This document shows, piece after piece, positions 22,891 to 35,210 of a DNA stretch of 64,000 nucleotides (position 1 is its first letter; the number at the start of each line of letters is the position of its first letter). The position numbers were made by a program, and so were the translations under genes. The stretch is from assembly GCA_015680685.1 (NCBI GenBank), contig MNCI01016011.1:163768-227767 (forward strand). The letters run 5' to 3'. A model generated the notes under the pieces. That model had not been told where the DNA came from. It ran no database searches and saw only the letters and a program-made list of their open reading frames with translations. Origin of the DNA: Gnetum montanum (taxonomy: Eukaryota > Streptophyta > Gnetopsida > Gnetales > Gnetaceae).

Positions 22891-25800
22891 TTCTTTTATA
22901 AAAAAAACTTCATTATCTTGCTTTGATATCTATTGTCATTATGTAAAGCAGTCACGAGCATTTTTATTTTTTGCCTTTATGTAACTCTACATTGATATTA
23001 ATCAACATGTCTTAAATATTCATACATTATAATGAATTTTTTTAATGGATTCCCCTATTCTAATTTTAAGTTTATCAATATGAATTCTTTATCAAAGTTC
23101 TTGGATTGTTGAATTTCAAGGATTCTTGGTAACCAAGATGAAGTTTATTCTATATCTCTTTCATTGTTTTCAAAAAGAAAATAATATGACAAGAAAAGGA
23201 AATACATGTCTTTTTTGTTTTTAATATAACACTAGAAGTTTTAAGTAATTTAATTTTAATTTATTGGATAAAAAAGTAGTTTCATTTTAATTCATGAAAA
23301 AATAAAAATAAGGAAAAGTTTATAATACTAATATTCCATTGTACTTATGATTATGTGCCTTTTCTTTATGCTTCTTTTGGTTCTTTCTCTTCCTAGGATT
23401 TAAGCCTTCTAACTTCTCCTGACTTTGGGATACAGTTTGCAGCTATAAGTAAATATGTCTCCTTTATATTTTCTTTTGAATAAATTAAGAAACAATGATA
23501 ATAAGTAATTTATTTTAATACAAATGTAAAAAACTCATGTAAAGTACTAACTTTAGAAAATAAATACTATATACTATATAAATAACATGAAATTTAGAAT
23601 TATTTAAAAAATATTAAATAATATTTGTTTAGAGTTAGCATTTTAATAGATGATTAAGATCAATGATTGACATAATAAAGTTTACATGTGTAGTATATCA
23701 TAAGTATAATATATCAATGTTATAGGTTGAAATCAAAGCATTATATGTTGCATACTAATCACATTGTTATGTTTAAAACTTACATAATAGTTTTTTAAAA
23801 TTAGATAAGTTATATTAACATTACATTAATTTATGAAATTTGAAATTATCACTTATTTCTAAAGTTTGTACTATAAGGTAATAAATATTAAGCATTAGAG
23901 ATTAAAACTATTGTAAAAAAAAAAATTTTGAAGTAACACTTTAAAAATAGATAAAATGTAGATGGAACTTCTTGCTAGAGTTTGATGCTTAATAACTAGT
24001 CCTTTTAATTAGCTACATTACATACATAAACTAATAACAAAAGCATATTTCAATTACCTAAATGTGAATCAAACTAACTAATATAATATAAAAATATAAT
24101 TTCCTATTTATTATACTTATGGAAAAAATTTATATGGAAAAGTAATATAAAAGATATACATACATTAAAACAAAGAACTCAATCTTTTATGACCTTAGCC
24201 TAAAATGAAATGTCAATAGAGAATATCCAACTTACTATGCTCTTATGATTTTTATTTATGTTTTTTATTTATGCAACATGACTTAATTAACTAATTATTT
24301 AGTATAATTTTGAGATATTATATTAGGATAATAAATTAATGATACAATATTGAATTCATATGATATTAAATTTTTGTATCAATACTAATTGATATAGATA
24401 ATTAGAGACTATTAATTGATATCAATAAAATAAAAATACTAAGGCTAAAGAAAAAGTATTCTTAGAATTTTTATAAAAAAATACCAGAAAAGAAAGAAAA
24501 TATAAGCTATTCTTTTTTTTCTTAGAAGTGGAACCAAAACTAATATAATGCATGTATCACCTTCAAATGAGAGTTGCATGTGTAAATTTTACATTTTAAT
24601 GCCCTTTAAAAAATAATTTCAATAGACTTTAATTATTTTAGAAAAACTCAATAGAATCCTATCCATAAGTATTTCTAGTTATGTTGCTTCATCACTAAAA
24701 TCAACTGCTAACTCATCAACATTCATTGTTATATTGCTACCATAAAGGCAAATGAAATTTTTAGAGGAAAATATTTAGAAACATAAAATAACTAGAAAAT
24801 AATTCAACAAAGAAAAATTTATGAATATTAAGTCATATTCTCTATTTGAAGATCAAAGGCAAAGTAATTTAAAGCTAAAACAAATAACTTACTTTTGCAA
24901 TAATCATTTATTTTAAACTTTCTATACTACAAGTGGAAATGTCAATAGATGCTTTAGAAGATTATTGATCTTTCAAGTCTTGCAATGGGTTAGAATAATT
25001 TCAAAATTCCCATATATAATATCCTTAACCAAAAAGTAAACTTATTTATCTCATAGGAATAATAATGGATTAGGAGGATGATGTTTACCTTATTTTGCCT
25101 TTTGATTCATGGTTACAAATATACTCTTAGAAGAAACTAGAGGGAAAATGTCTCACTAGATGAAAAGCTTAGCCAATTATTAGCCAATTATTTTGAGTTT
25201 ATCATAAGGGTAAAATTATTTTTACAAATTCTAGTATTATCCCTTCAGCAAGTTATAAGTTTCCAATGGCATCTTATCCCAAGGTAGGTCTAAAAGGCAT
25301 TGTACATGTTACAAAGTATCTTACGTGAACTAGATCTAAGAAATATCATAAGATATACTTAGTTACTTGAATGAAAGTAGCAAATCCTATGTGGTCAAGG
25401 GATGGATTTTATTGTCTTCGAGATTTGTTAACTCTAGTGTTTCAAAGTGATCATGAGGCTACATGGATCTCCATTTGTTACAAGAAGTACTTAAAAATGA
25501 TGTTATTCTTAATAAATCATAGTTTTGAAAGGGTTTATCAAAAGTATGAAAAATCTTAGATACTAAATTTAAATAGAGTATTAATTGGAAATACACATTT
25601 GAAGTGGATTTCTCCATCCAACTCAATAGATGCCCTTTTTCATAAATAAAGAATGAAGTAAAACATTTTTAAAAGGTACAACGTATCAAAGGTATTCAAA
25701 TTTCAATGTATTTAATTATATAAAAATCCACCTAAATATATCCTTAGAATCTATGAATATAAATCTAACAAAATCATTAGGATTTCCATGTAAGTTCTAA

Positions 25801-28520
25801 ATCCAAGTGGTAGCTTTTGGATAAGAAAGGAAAAACAAGTTATACCAAGTTTAATTATTATTATTTTATCATTATATCATTTCTGTTTTGATTGATTAGA
25901 ATGCTAAGTGAAATTATAATTATCCTTATTAAAATTGATATCTATATATCCAATATTCTACTAAATTTGAAGAAAATTTAATCCACCATCTTGGTTTGCT
26001 GTGTTTAACTTGATAGCTATGTAAATAATATCTAAATAGATTCAAGGTAGAAACTATAATAGTATCATTTGAAATGGAATAGTTAATATAAAAGAGATGA
26101 AGAAGAGTCTCTATTCAATATAACCACCAGGAAAATTAAAAATAATTATTAATATTCTAGAAGATATTTTTATTATTTATTTAATTATTCTAAAATTTCT
26201 CTATACTATTTATTCAAAATATTTATAATTTCTTTCATAAATTTTTATCAACTTTTTATTCTTTATTTGAGTTTTGTTTATCTATATTAATTTTATTTCT
26301 TATATTTTAATAATTAAAAAATTACATCAATGCATAGGGTAAAATCTATCACATGGTGAAATTTCATGAATATATATATTTTTACTAATCCATCCAAAAG
26401 ATGTTCAATTGACTAAGGAAGTAAAAAAGATTTATCACATATTTTGTGAATGATAATACTCAATGATACTATCATGCAATGATGTAGATACAAAGCACAA
26501 ATCTAACTTAAATAATCTAATCTTGCCTTAACATCTTTAGAAGACTGATGTGTTTAGTTATATGAATCTTAGGGATTTATTTTTGAAGTTGAGTCAAAAG
26601 ATATAGGGCATATTTGGTTGGGTGAGCTTATGTTAAATCTATACATGTTATCCTTTGATTTTAAATAACCATTTAGTTTTGCCCAAATATATCCATGGAT
26701 GTGTCCATGATTTTTTATACTTAACTTTTTTCTTTTTAATCTTGGCAAATTTTGTCTTCAATAGACATCTTCTCTTGCATTTTGTCTTTGCATGCCTCTT
26801 CATGCACTCATAGTTTTAGGTCTAGTTAACACACTTTGATACCATACTAGGTTGACAATTTTAGCTTGAGTTCTTTGACTTGGCCTAGAAGAGAACAAAT
26901 GAGAGTAATACTCAATGCAACGATGCTAAAACATAATGATACAGTTAGGGAAAAGTAACTCCTCCTTTAATGTATTAGTAATTATATTGGGAAGCTTGTA
27001 GAATCTTTACTTTTATATGTGGTTTGCATTAATTTATCTTACTAATGTAGTTGGTTGCAATTTGAAAGAACTACTTCAACAAGTAACCCATGTACACATG
27101 TTGTAATTTCAAAAGAATTCAAGGCTTAAATGTAACAAATTTAGATTATTTAGACACTTGCTCATGACTTGTAATTGTAGGGCAAAATAAATGTTTCTTA
27201 GTAAGAGCCCTCTTTTAACTAGAAGGTATACATTTTCTTGAGATAAATTTTGGAAATAATAAAAGAAATGTTGTAAGACTCTTAGAAATGCAACTTGTAA
27301 AAAATTAAGGAAAAAGTTGATAATTGCACAAAAGATAACAAATATATGTTCGTATAAAAACTAAATAAAGAACTACTTTTAATTTATGATTATCATGAGA
27401 ATCCTACTAACTTCAATGTTATTTGGCCTTTATAAAATTTACATTTACATGTTTAATGACCATAATTATATTAAAGAACTTTGTAATCACTAAACCTAGA
27501 TTAATTAATTTTTTATTTCCTTCCTATAGTAATCTTATAGTCCTATGAGTTTTTTATTTATTTTTTAACATGCTTGATACACATCAATGATTCCAAGAAA
27601 CATAGGATCTAGGTTTGGAGAGGACTACTAAGCTTTGTAAGTAAGGTTGATCTTCATAAATTAGACCAAGTTAGATTTTGCTTTTCTTTCCTATAATCTA
27701 GTGTTTCATTTTTTTTTATGAAATAGTTATATTTTTCTTCAATAAAACTACAACTTTTTCACAGTTAAATTAAAATTTTTCAACAACATCCATTTATTAG
27801 CGTATCATGTTAGCATATACTAATGGATAATGTTTATTATTGTGGCATCTTACTACAACCTAATGTTTATGTAGATTTGCACAAGTATCTAGTTTCATGA
27901 GTTTTTATTTTTAAAAATTAATATTCATTTATTTATAAAATTTATATATACACCTTTATAAGTAGACATGAAGAGTGTTATATTTTTGTTAGTATCTATC
28001 TAAACTAGACTAGAAGTCTTCAATTCTATTTATACTTTGAAAATGTATTACATGAGCATAGGCTTATGGTTTGTTTTTATTGGGCATCGAGTATAATATT
28101 TCTATGTATTCTATTTGTATGGTTGGTTTTATTAAGAATAGTAGTACCAACATTTCTAGCATTATTAAATAATATTTGAAAAAAGGTTAAGTGGTAGTAT
28201 TAATATTGATAATTAGAGAAGCCAAAGTTTTCCAAAAGATAAATTGTTAATATTTGTAATTGTTGAAATGTGAAGATATTAATAGATAGATTTAAAGACC
28301 GTGTTGCTTCCAAGTAGGTCACATGTTAATTTATTGTTATTAAAATTCATGAACAAAATAGCCTTAATGTATAGAGACACATTGGTAGACAATGTTTAAA
28401 GAGATCTTAAATTAATTAAGTGATGATCAAATAAAAATTAGGTGAGAGCTAGAAGTTAGGTTTATAAAAAAGAACAAAGAAGATATAAATATCTATTTTA
28501 CTATAAAATTGAAGATAATA
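22891..28520. other. Very AT-rich sequence, no gene recognised
   Basis: No frame longer than about 60 codons carries a recognisable domain. The composition is A/T-rich throughout. A minus-strand TGGTATCAAAG near 26845 resembles an initiator-Met primer-binding site, but no LTR or gag is seen beside it. The region is probably element debris too decayed to classify by eye. Confidence 0.5.
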
Positions 28521-28685
28521 AAAAATAACCAACCTATACCTATGGGTATAATTAGTTGGGAGGTTGTGGATTCAATTCATACCTTTGCTATGTAGCTTTG
28601 TGTTGGGGTTACATCTACAATTCTATGTAGGTTGTAGTACTACTACTAGCCTAAATGTCTATTTGCTTACAAAAATAGCCAACCT
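28521..28685 (+). mobile_element. tRNA-derived SINE-like element with 15-bp TSD
   Basis: Direct repeats AAAAATAACCAACCT (28521-28535) and AAAAATAGCCAACCT (28671-28685) differ at one base and flank a 135-bp insert. The insert opens with a box A-like stretch (GGGTATAATTAGTTGGGAGG, 28544-28563). About the expected distance later comes a box B-like stretch (GTGGATTCAATTC, 28566-28578; consensus GGTTCGANTCC), with two positions fitting CpG decay. This is the layout of a Pol III-transcribed tRNA-derived SINE. It has no coding sequence and would depend on a LINE. Confidence 0.75.
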
Positions 28686-30208
28686 TACATAGGATACAGT
28701 AAAAATTTTTAATGGATTACTTATTGAAAATTATTAGTCTCAATGCCATTTGTGTTATATAAATCTTGCATCCTTTTCTAACAAGCAATAACCTTGTTCT
28801 ATAGTGTTAGGATCACAGCCATAAATATAGGCATAACTATCATAAAATAATTAAATTTTAAGGACTTTTCAAGGCTTAGGATTTTAAAATTCCTATAGTA
28901 TCAAGCTAGAAGAAGCTATTAAAGTAGACTCTTTATCTCTTTGTTTCTTAAGAAAAATTAAGAAATTTCTCTAATGTTGCACACAAAACCAAATGCTCTA
29001 GGGTAGAGCTTTCCAAACCCAAAATTTCTTAATGGTAAAATCAAATTACTACCAAATGTGTGAGAATTCAAACATGTTTCCAAAGTCCATATACATTTTG
29101 ATTCTTGCTAAAAATAGTTTTAAATATAATAATTCAATGAACACCTCATAAATAAATAGTTAGCTATTGTATGGAAAGTGCATAGATCATTATGAAGATC
29201 ACCTTTTAAGGCAATCAAAAAGGATGGAGGAAATCTAGCATATCAGTTTATATATAAATAACTCCATATGGAAGATTATTACATTTTTATTTTTAATGAG
29301 ATAATGCATTGGTTAAAACTACCTAATAGAGTTATAACTAATATGATTAACTTCAAACTCTGATTTTAGTCTTAGGCTATGCTAACTTTATATTAACTTA
29401 ATTTTATTAAAGGTAGCATGAGTTACGAACCTATCATCTTAATGCTTACACATTATATCAAATTAGAGAGGGTTTTCTAATATCAAGTGCATTTGTAAAA
29501 TTAAAGTTATAATATAGAAATTTTTCTTGCATAATCTTGATCCAAAACCATTTTGTAGTATAGATTTGCCCAACAATCTACCTAAAAGATCCCTATGATT
29601 ATTTTCTAAATGATTAAGGTTCTAACTACCTTTATTTGATGGTTTATATGTAGTATCCCATTTGATATAGTACTTAAACCTTTTAAAATGGTTACTCTAA
29701 AAAAACATTCTCTCCTTATCATCAATTTTCTACTAGTCTTAGAAACTTTGAAGCATGTCATGTAAGGGCTTGTAAATTATAATAAATTAAGTGAAAAGGA
29801 AAAGCTTAGGAAAATTTAGTGGCATTCCAACCTTGAAGCCCTATTTTTGATTTTCCATACACTAAATTCCATTCTCATGTAATACGGATAACACTAAATA
29901 TAAATTTTGAAGAATATTTTTCATATACTACAAGAAAAATTTGGAAGTCTTAAAAAGATACAATAGTTTTGGCAAGTTGTATTCTAACTAATTACCATAG
30001 TTTTAGAATAAATGTTGGTTAAGATAGAGAATTCTATCAATTTTTTATATACCCTATCAATATAATTAAATACTCTATCCAAAAGTAATTAAGTATCATC
30101 CTTTACAAATTCTTGTAAGTCAAGCTCCTTTACCTTTATTACTAGAGTTGAATTATGTAAGCTTTGAAACTACTGTTAGAGTGCATCTAAGTTTCTTGTT
30201 AATGTTAT
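28686..30208. other. AT-rich, no gene recognised
   Basis: Only short frames without recognisable motifs occur between the SINE and the tandem duplication. No repeat structure was found by eye. Confidence 0.45.
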
Positions 30209-30457
30209 AAGCTCTAATGTTACTATTATAAGTCCTATAGATATAAAATTAACTACATATTCAATGCTATAGTAAAAATGGAGAGTAAGTCTCTAGCCCT
30301 TGCTAAATTAGGGAAAAAACTCATATAATTAATTCCACTATGGTCCATTTCAATTTACAATTGGAATTTAGGTTAAACTGAAATCTTCTCTCCATCATTA
30401 AATGTTAAATGTTACCTATGTAGTTGTTAGCTTGAGCTTTTGGACTAATTTGAAATG
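30209..30457. repeat. Tandem duplication, unit 1, left part
   Basis: The segment starting AAGCTCTAATGTTACTATTATAAG matches 33902-34150 along its whole length. It is cut at 30457 by a LINE insertion and resumes at 33656. The two units share no similarity upstream of their starts, so 30209 is a sharp breakpoint. Confidence 0.85.
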
Positions 30458-33400
30458 ACATATTAGCTCAAGATCCTTTCAACACTCTTGTTTACAAGGA
30501 GTTAGCTAGAGCTTGGTTAGCCTTCCAACATTGGGAAGTGTACAGAGCACAAAGTGCCTTAACTAAAAGTAGACTCACTTGGTTAAATATTCAAGATGAA
30601 CATTGTAAGAAATTTTTCAAGTATCTAAATAGCTCTTCTCCCTCAAATTCTTTAGACAAAACCTCCAGTGACAACAACACCATCAATGACCATAATAGTA
30701 TTCTCACATTTCTCAAGAATCATTATGAAACCCTATTTGCAACTACCCTTGTGGACATCTCATCGTTTGAGGTTGCTACCCTCAATTATCCTAGCTTTAT
30801 CAATTCTACTATGTGACAAAGTTTAGACACCGATATCACCAAGGAGGAGCTTCAGGTGGCTTGTTCCAAGTTGAGTTAGGGTAAGGCTCTTGGTTTTGAA
30901 GGTTTCCCTATTAAATTTTTTAAAAATCACTGGGATCTAGTGGGAAACAACCTTCTCTAGGTTATCAAAGAGGCTATCATTGCTAGTTCCCTAGGGCCCA
31001 ATCTAAATCAAGGGATTATTCATCTTCTTCCTAAGTCTAGGGATCCTACTTTTATCTCCAATTGATGTCCCATAACACTTCTTATTGTGGTGTATAAAAT
31101 TTGGGCCAAGTGCTTAGCTTTACAATTGAAAAGAATTCTTGGCCAAATTATATCTCCCTAGCAAACAAGATTTGTTCTTGGTAGATATATTTTAAACAAT
31201 GTGATTACTGCATGGGAAGGTCTCAAGTGGGTAGATGATGATAGTCAAGATATTCTCCTAATAAATCTTAACTATGCCAAGGCCTATGACAACATAAAAT
31301 GGGACTTTATTCTACAAACCATGACTAAACTTGATTTTGGCCCTAAGTTCCTACATATTGTAAAATGTTTATTCTTAGATGCTACCACAAGAATAGCCAC
31401 TGCCTTCAACATTACTTCTTCCTTTCCTATTCATAAGTCAGTGTGGTAAGGATGTCCTCTTGCCTGTTACCTATCCATCATCGTAGCTAACTTTCTCTAC
31501 TATCAATTAAACTATGATATTAAAAATGAAGTTCTTATGAGGGTCCACCTCTCTTCACCTCAACATCATCTTTTTAACATGCATTTCACTAACAAATCCT
31601 TTTTTCTTGTTCAAAACACTACTGCTAATTTGCACCAGCTCTTATCCTGGGTTGAGCAGTATTGCCCACTCTAAGGTTCCACTATTAATTGAAACAAATA
31701 TTCTATTTATAGCTTTTCCAATAACTACAGTCATGTGACCAACTTTAATTGGTAGCTTCTCTAGGATCAAGACATCATTAAGATTCTAGAAATTCCCTTC
31801 TGTTTTAGAGGTTCCACCTCGATTCTCTGGGAGCATGTGATTTTTTTTATTCAAAAGAAACTCAAAAAGTGGAAGACTAAACCCCTCACTCTAGCTGATA
31901 AGTACCTCGTATATAAGTCTATATGTGCATCTACCCATGTGTATTACTCCTCATGTTGGGCTTCCTTCTAAGCTGCTTATCAGAATCTTGAATGATTATT
32001 TTGTGACTTCATGTGGTCTTCTAAAGATTCTTAGAAAGGCTTCCATCGGGTTACCTGGAATATTGTTACTCTTCCTAAGAATAAGGGCGGCTTAGGTCTT
32101 TTGAACTTGTTTAAGCAAGGGATTACCTTAGTAGCCAAGTGGTTGTTCTAGCATCTAAATGCCCTAGACATCATTGGGAATCTCCTCCAATTAAGACTTC
32201 AACAAGAATTGCCCAAAAATAAGCCCTTCTAGAAATGCTTCAACAAGCATTTCCCAAAAATCATTAGCTAGATCCTATCCCCCCATACTATCATTATTCC
32301 TAGATCTCATGTTTTCAAAAGAATTTGGAGGGCTTGGCAAATTCTACACTATTATATAGATTGGACAAATGTCAAGATCAACGCTAATCTTTTTTCTAAG
32401 TTGTGTCCTTAGTGGTTGCCTTTGTCACCCACTCCCCTTGCCATTACAAATGCTAAGGTTGCTACCTCTTAGTATTAGAAGGGAGTTATTTCTCTAAGTT
32501 TTCTTTGACTTGCCAATCAATGGGTTTCAGGGGCTAAGTTTAATAATCTGTATGTGGTGTCTATGGTAATGCACCATTTCCTAGCTCAGGTTTATACCTT
32601 CATTCATTACCATTTCAACTAGATGGTTCAGTGCATAGCACTTTTCATGGCCTCCAATCGATTAATGGGTTGAAATTTCTACCTTATAAGCTACATGTCC
32701 CATTTCACCTTTTGCATAACTCATCAAGTATCATTCAACAATGTAACAAGTCTTGGGACAAACAAGAGTTAAAAAAATTCTGGATCCTCCTCTTCCAATG
32801 TATTTGAAAATTGTCAACTCTCCCTAAAATTAAGTAGTTTCTCTTGTGTCTCCTACACCAAGGTTTACCTATCAACAAACATCTCGAATATCTCAAGATT
32901 CATAGTTCCAATTGGTCTCTTTGTGGTGGTCAAGAGGACTTTGTTCACATGTTTTGGCTTTGTTCCTTCACACAGCATGTGTGGACATGGGCTTCCAAAG
33001 TAATTCCATCATGCAACCTATCTCATGATGATGTTATATTTGGCCTTTTGGCAACCAATTCTGCTAATTTTAAATTTTTGTGGAAAGTCATTAGGCCTAT
33101 TATTCTATATTATATTTGGAAGCATAGATGTAATGTTATCTTTCAAAGGTTATAAATGTCATCTAACAATGATGGAGAAATTGCATATATTCCGCCTCAT
33201 TCATTTCGAGCTCAAATCTCAAGCATCAAAGTTCAAAATGGTATTCATCAGTTGATACATCTTCTATAGCATTGGGAAAGACCTGTGCACTCAAGCAACC
33301 TTCTTCATTAGGGATCTTTTCATAGAAGCTTCCCTTCTTACATTTAAGTGGAGTCATCATATAGGAGTCTCTCTACCTTTTACCGAGCACTAACTACCTC

Positions 33401-33668
33401 GTCCAAATTTCTGCCACTCTCTCTTGTAACAGGCTCGCTAGTTGGTGGTTGGTAGTTCCCTAGATTGGGTTTTAGTTTCTCCCTTTCGTGATCAGCTACT
33501 TATGAGGACATTTCCTAGAATTTCATCCCTACTAATCTAAATTTTTCATATTTTTGTCTCTAATGGTTGATGTATTTGACACTCTTTTACAATTAATACA
33601 ACTTCTTTTCAAGGTGGGGTCCAACACCGTGCCATCCCCACCAACCCCCCAACCCCTAATTTGAAATG
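30445..33668 (+). mobile_element. 5'-truncated L1 LINE with 13-bp TSD
   Basis: CTAATTTGAAATG occurs at 30445-30457 and 33656-33668. In the intact second repeat unit it occurs once, at about 34139-34151, so it is a true TSD. The insert (30458-33655) is the 3' part of an L1 ORF2 in plus orientation, starting between endonuclease and RT. It ends in a C-rich stretch (CCCCACCAACCCCCCAACCCC) with no poly(A), unusual for L1. Confidence 0.9.
30480..33560 (+). pseudogene. L1 ORF2: RT, zinc-binding and RNase H remnants
   Basis: Conserved blocks lie in order. KALGFEGFPIKFFKNHW is near 30885, IIHLLPKSRDP near 31015 and CPITLLIVVYKIWAKCLALQ near 31065. LINLNYAKAYDNIKWDF is near 31258 and GCPLA near 31449. 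NIVTLPKNKGGLGLLNL is near 32062. An RT-associated zinc-binding segment is near 32840-32990 (LCGGQEDFVHMFWLC, consensus CxxCxxxxExxxHxFxxC). The two catalytic RT sites are lost: Asp to Asn in LINL(N)YAKAYD, and the ADD box reads TNK near 31592. Many stops replace Gln or Trp. An RNase H domain would follow zf-RVT in plant L1s, but only vague traces remain after 33160. Confidence 0.85.
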
Positions 33669-33901
33669 GTAAATTTGGAATCGAATTTCATGATACCTAC
33701 TTTTTCAAAGAAATATAATAGTTGCTAAATTAATCCTTGAAAGGATGATGGTTGCTAAATTAATCATGTTTAAGCAATGAAATGGCAGATGATATTAATA
33801 TATTAGCAACTAGTAAATCTAAGGATATATATAAGGTGTAAATTCATAAATCTAAGTCTTATAATTAGAAAAAAAAAACTAAAAGCTTAGAATAATTTTA
33901 C
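33656..33901. repeat. Tandem duplication, unit 1, right part
   Basis: This continues unit 1 after the LINE: TTTGAAATGGTAAATTTGG, then GTTGCTAAATTAATC, TTAATATATTAGCAAC and a poly(A) stretch. It matches 34140-34366. An extra copy of the GTTGCTAAATTAATC motif is present here (33721 and 33750). Confidence 0.85.
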
Positions 33902-34366
33902 AAGCTCTAATGTTACTATTATAAGTCCCATTGATATAAAATTAACTACATATTCAAAGCTATAGTAAAAATTATTACTAAGTCTCTAGCCCTGCTAAAG
34001 TGAGGCAAAAAGCTCACCTAATCAATTCCACTATGGTTCATTTGAATTTACAATTGCAATTTAGGGTTAAAATTAAAATTTCTCTACATTGTTAGATGTT
34101 AAGTGTTACCTATGTAGTTATTAGCTTGAAGTTCTAGACTAATTTGAAATGGCAAATTTGGAATCAAATTTCATACCTACTTTTTGGAGGAAGGATAATA
34201 GTTATTAATCCTTGAAAGGAAAATAATTGCTAAATTAATCATATTTAAACAGATGATATTAATATATTAGCAACCAGTAAATCTGAGGATATACATAAAG
34301 TGTAAAGTCACAAATCCTGTCTTGTAATTATTAAAAAAAAAAAAAACTGAAAGCTCAGCATAATTT
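33902..34366. repeat. Tandem duplication, unit 2 (uninterrupted)
   Basis: This 465-bp unit directly follows unit 1. It shows the state before the LINE inserted into unit 1. It ends about 50 bp from the last codon of the Agenet open frame, so the duplication is immediately downstream of that gene. Confidence 0.85.
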
Positions 34367-34418
34367 CAATATGGTGGATCTGCAAATGGAAAAGCGGTAT
34401 GACTTTACACGTAAAATT

Positions 34419-35210
34419 TTACCCAAGATAATTGAAAATAAAGAAAAAAGAGAAGATCCATAATAAAATTAATACCGAATTGCACCGCATACAAATGCCA
34501 TTCTGAAAGTGCAGAGCAGGCCGCATGCTGATGATGGCTCGGTTTTCAGAAATTGTTCCGTGGGCGTCTCTGATGGGGTCTCCATAGCTTCTCCGATGAA
34601 GCATATATGTTTTGGGCATGTTTGGTTGGCCAGGAATTTCCTCCAAAACTTGTCCAGTCCACCACCAGGAATGAAGGCAGCAGTCCACCACGTCTCCAGG
34701 AGAGTAGGACCATCTACTCTCCCAACAATTATGTTCAGGAACAGGCCTCACATTATGTACGATTAGAGTCTCTACTTTTCTCCGCTTCATTTCTGGCATG
34801 GGTGCAAATTCAACATCTACCAAACCATGTTTCTCCTGGACGTTACGAATGACACCTGTGAACCAAACATGTGTGAGGGCATCTTCATAACTCCGAGCTT
34901 CAACAAGTGCACCCATTTTGATCCACTCTAAACTATCATCATTTGGCTTATTAGTTTCCTCCATGTTTTTCTCCATTTGATCGATTTCCATTCTAGAATT
35001 GGAAAATTGTTTTATTGCAGGTATATCAATTTGTTGGAGGAAATTCATAAAGGTACCTTGGGCTCTGCTACCTGCTTGTTCCCTCTTGCATCGACTCGAA
35101 ACGCACGCGTCTACTCGCTTATATACGGGAAGTCCCTGAATTAGTCGGCTTGCACCAAATAGATTTACAACGGACAACATCCTCTGTCCATGCAGTTCAC
35201 ATGGACCCAA
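34419..35210 (-). CDS. Agenet/Tudor-like (DUF724-type) protein
   Basis: An uninterrupted 263-codon frame has two plant Agenet (Tudor-like) domains. The first is at residues 99-158 (MGALVEARSYED, HVWFTGVI, ending VRPVPEH). The second is at about 168-235 (YSPGDVVDCCLHSWWWTGQVLE, TYMLHRRSYGD). Paired Agenet domains occur in plant nuclear proteins that bind chromatin or RNA-related partners; the exact role of this one is unknown. The first 70 residues look unlike a domain. Met-74 (ATG at 34989-34991) is an alternative start, with the upstream part being 5' UTR or another exon. The last 25 residues are hydrophobic and may be read-through past a donor site near 34470. It keeps several CpG sites, unlike the elements around it. 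It may be one exon or a gene fragment. Confidence 0.75.
   Translation of the reverse strand: MGPCELHGQRMLSVVNLFGASRLIQGLPVYKRVDACVSSRCKREQAGSRAQGTFMNFLQQIDIPAIKQFSNSRMEIDQMEKNMEETNKPNDDSLEWIKMGALVEARSYEDALTHVWFTGVIRNVQEKHGLVDVEFAPMPEMKRRKVETLIVHNVRPVPEHNCWESRWSYSPGDVVDCCLHSWWWTGQVLEEIPGQPNMPKTYMLHRRSYGDPIRDAHGTISENRAIISMRPALHFQNGICMRCNSVLILLWIFSFFFIFNYLG

Noticed and set aside
26835-26860. Minus-strand TGGTATCAAAG resembling an initiator-Met primer-binding site
   Set aside because: No LTR terminus, gag frame or partner repeat was found nearby; an 11-base match in AT-rich DNA is weak.
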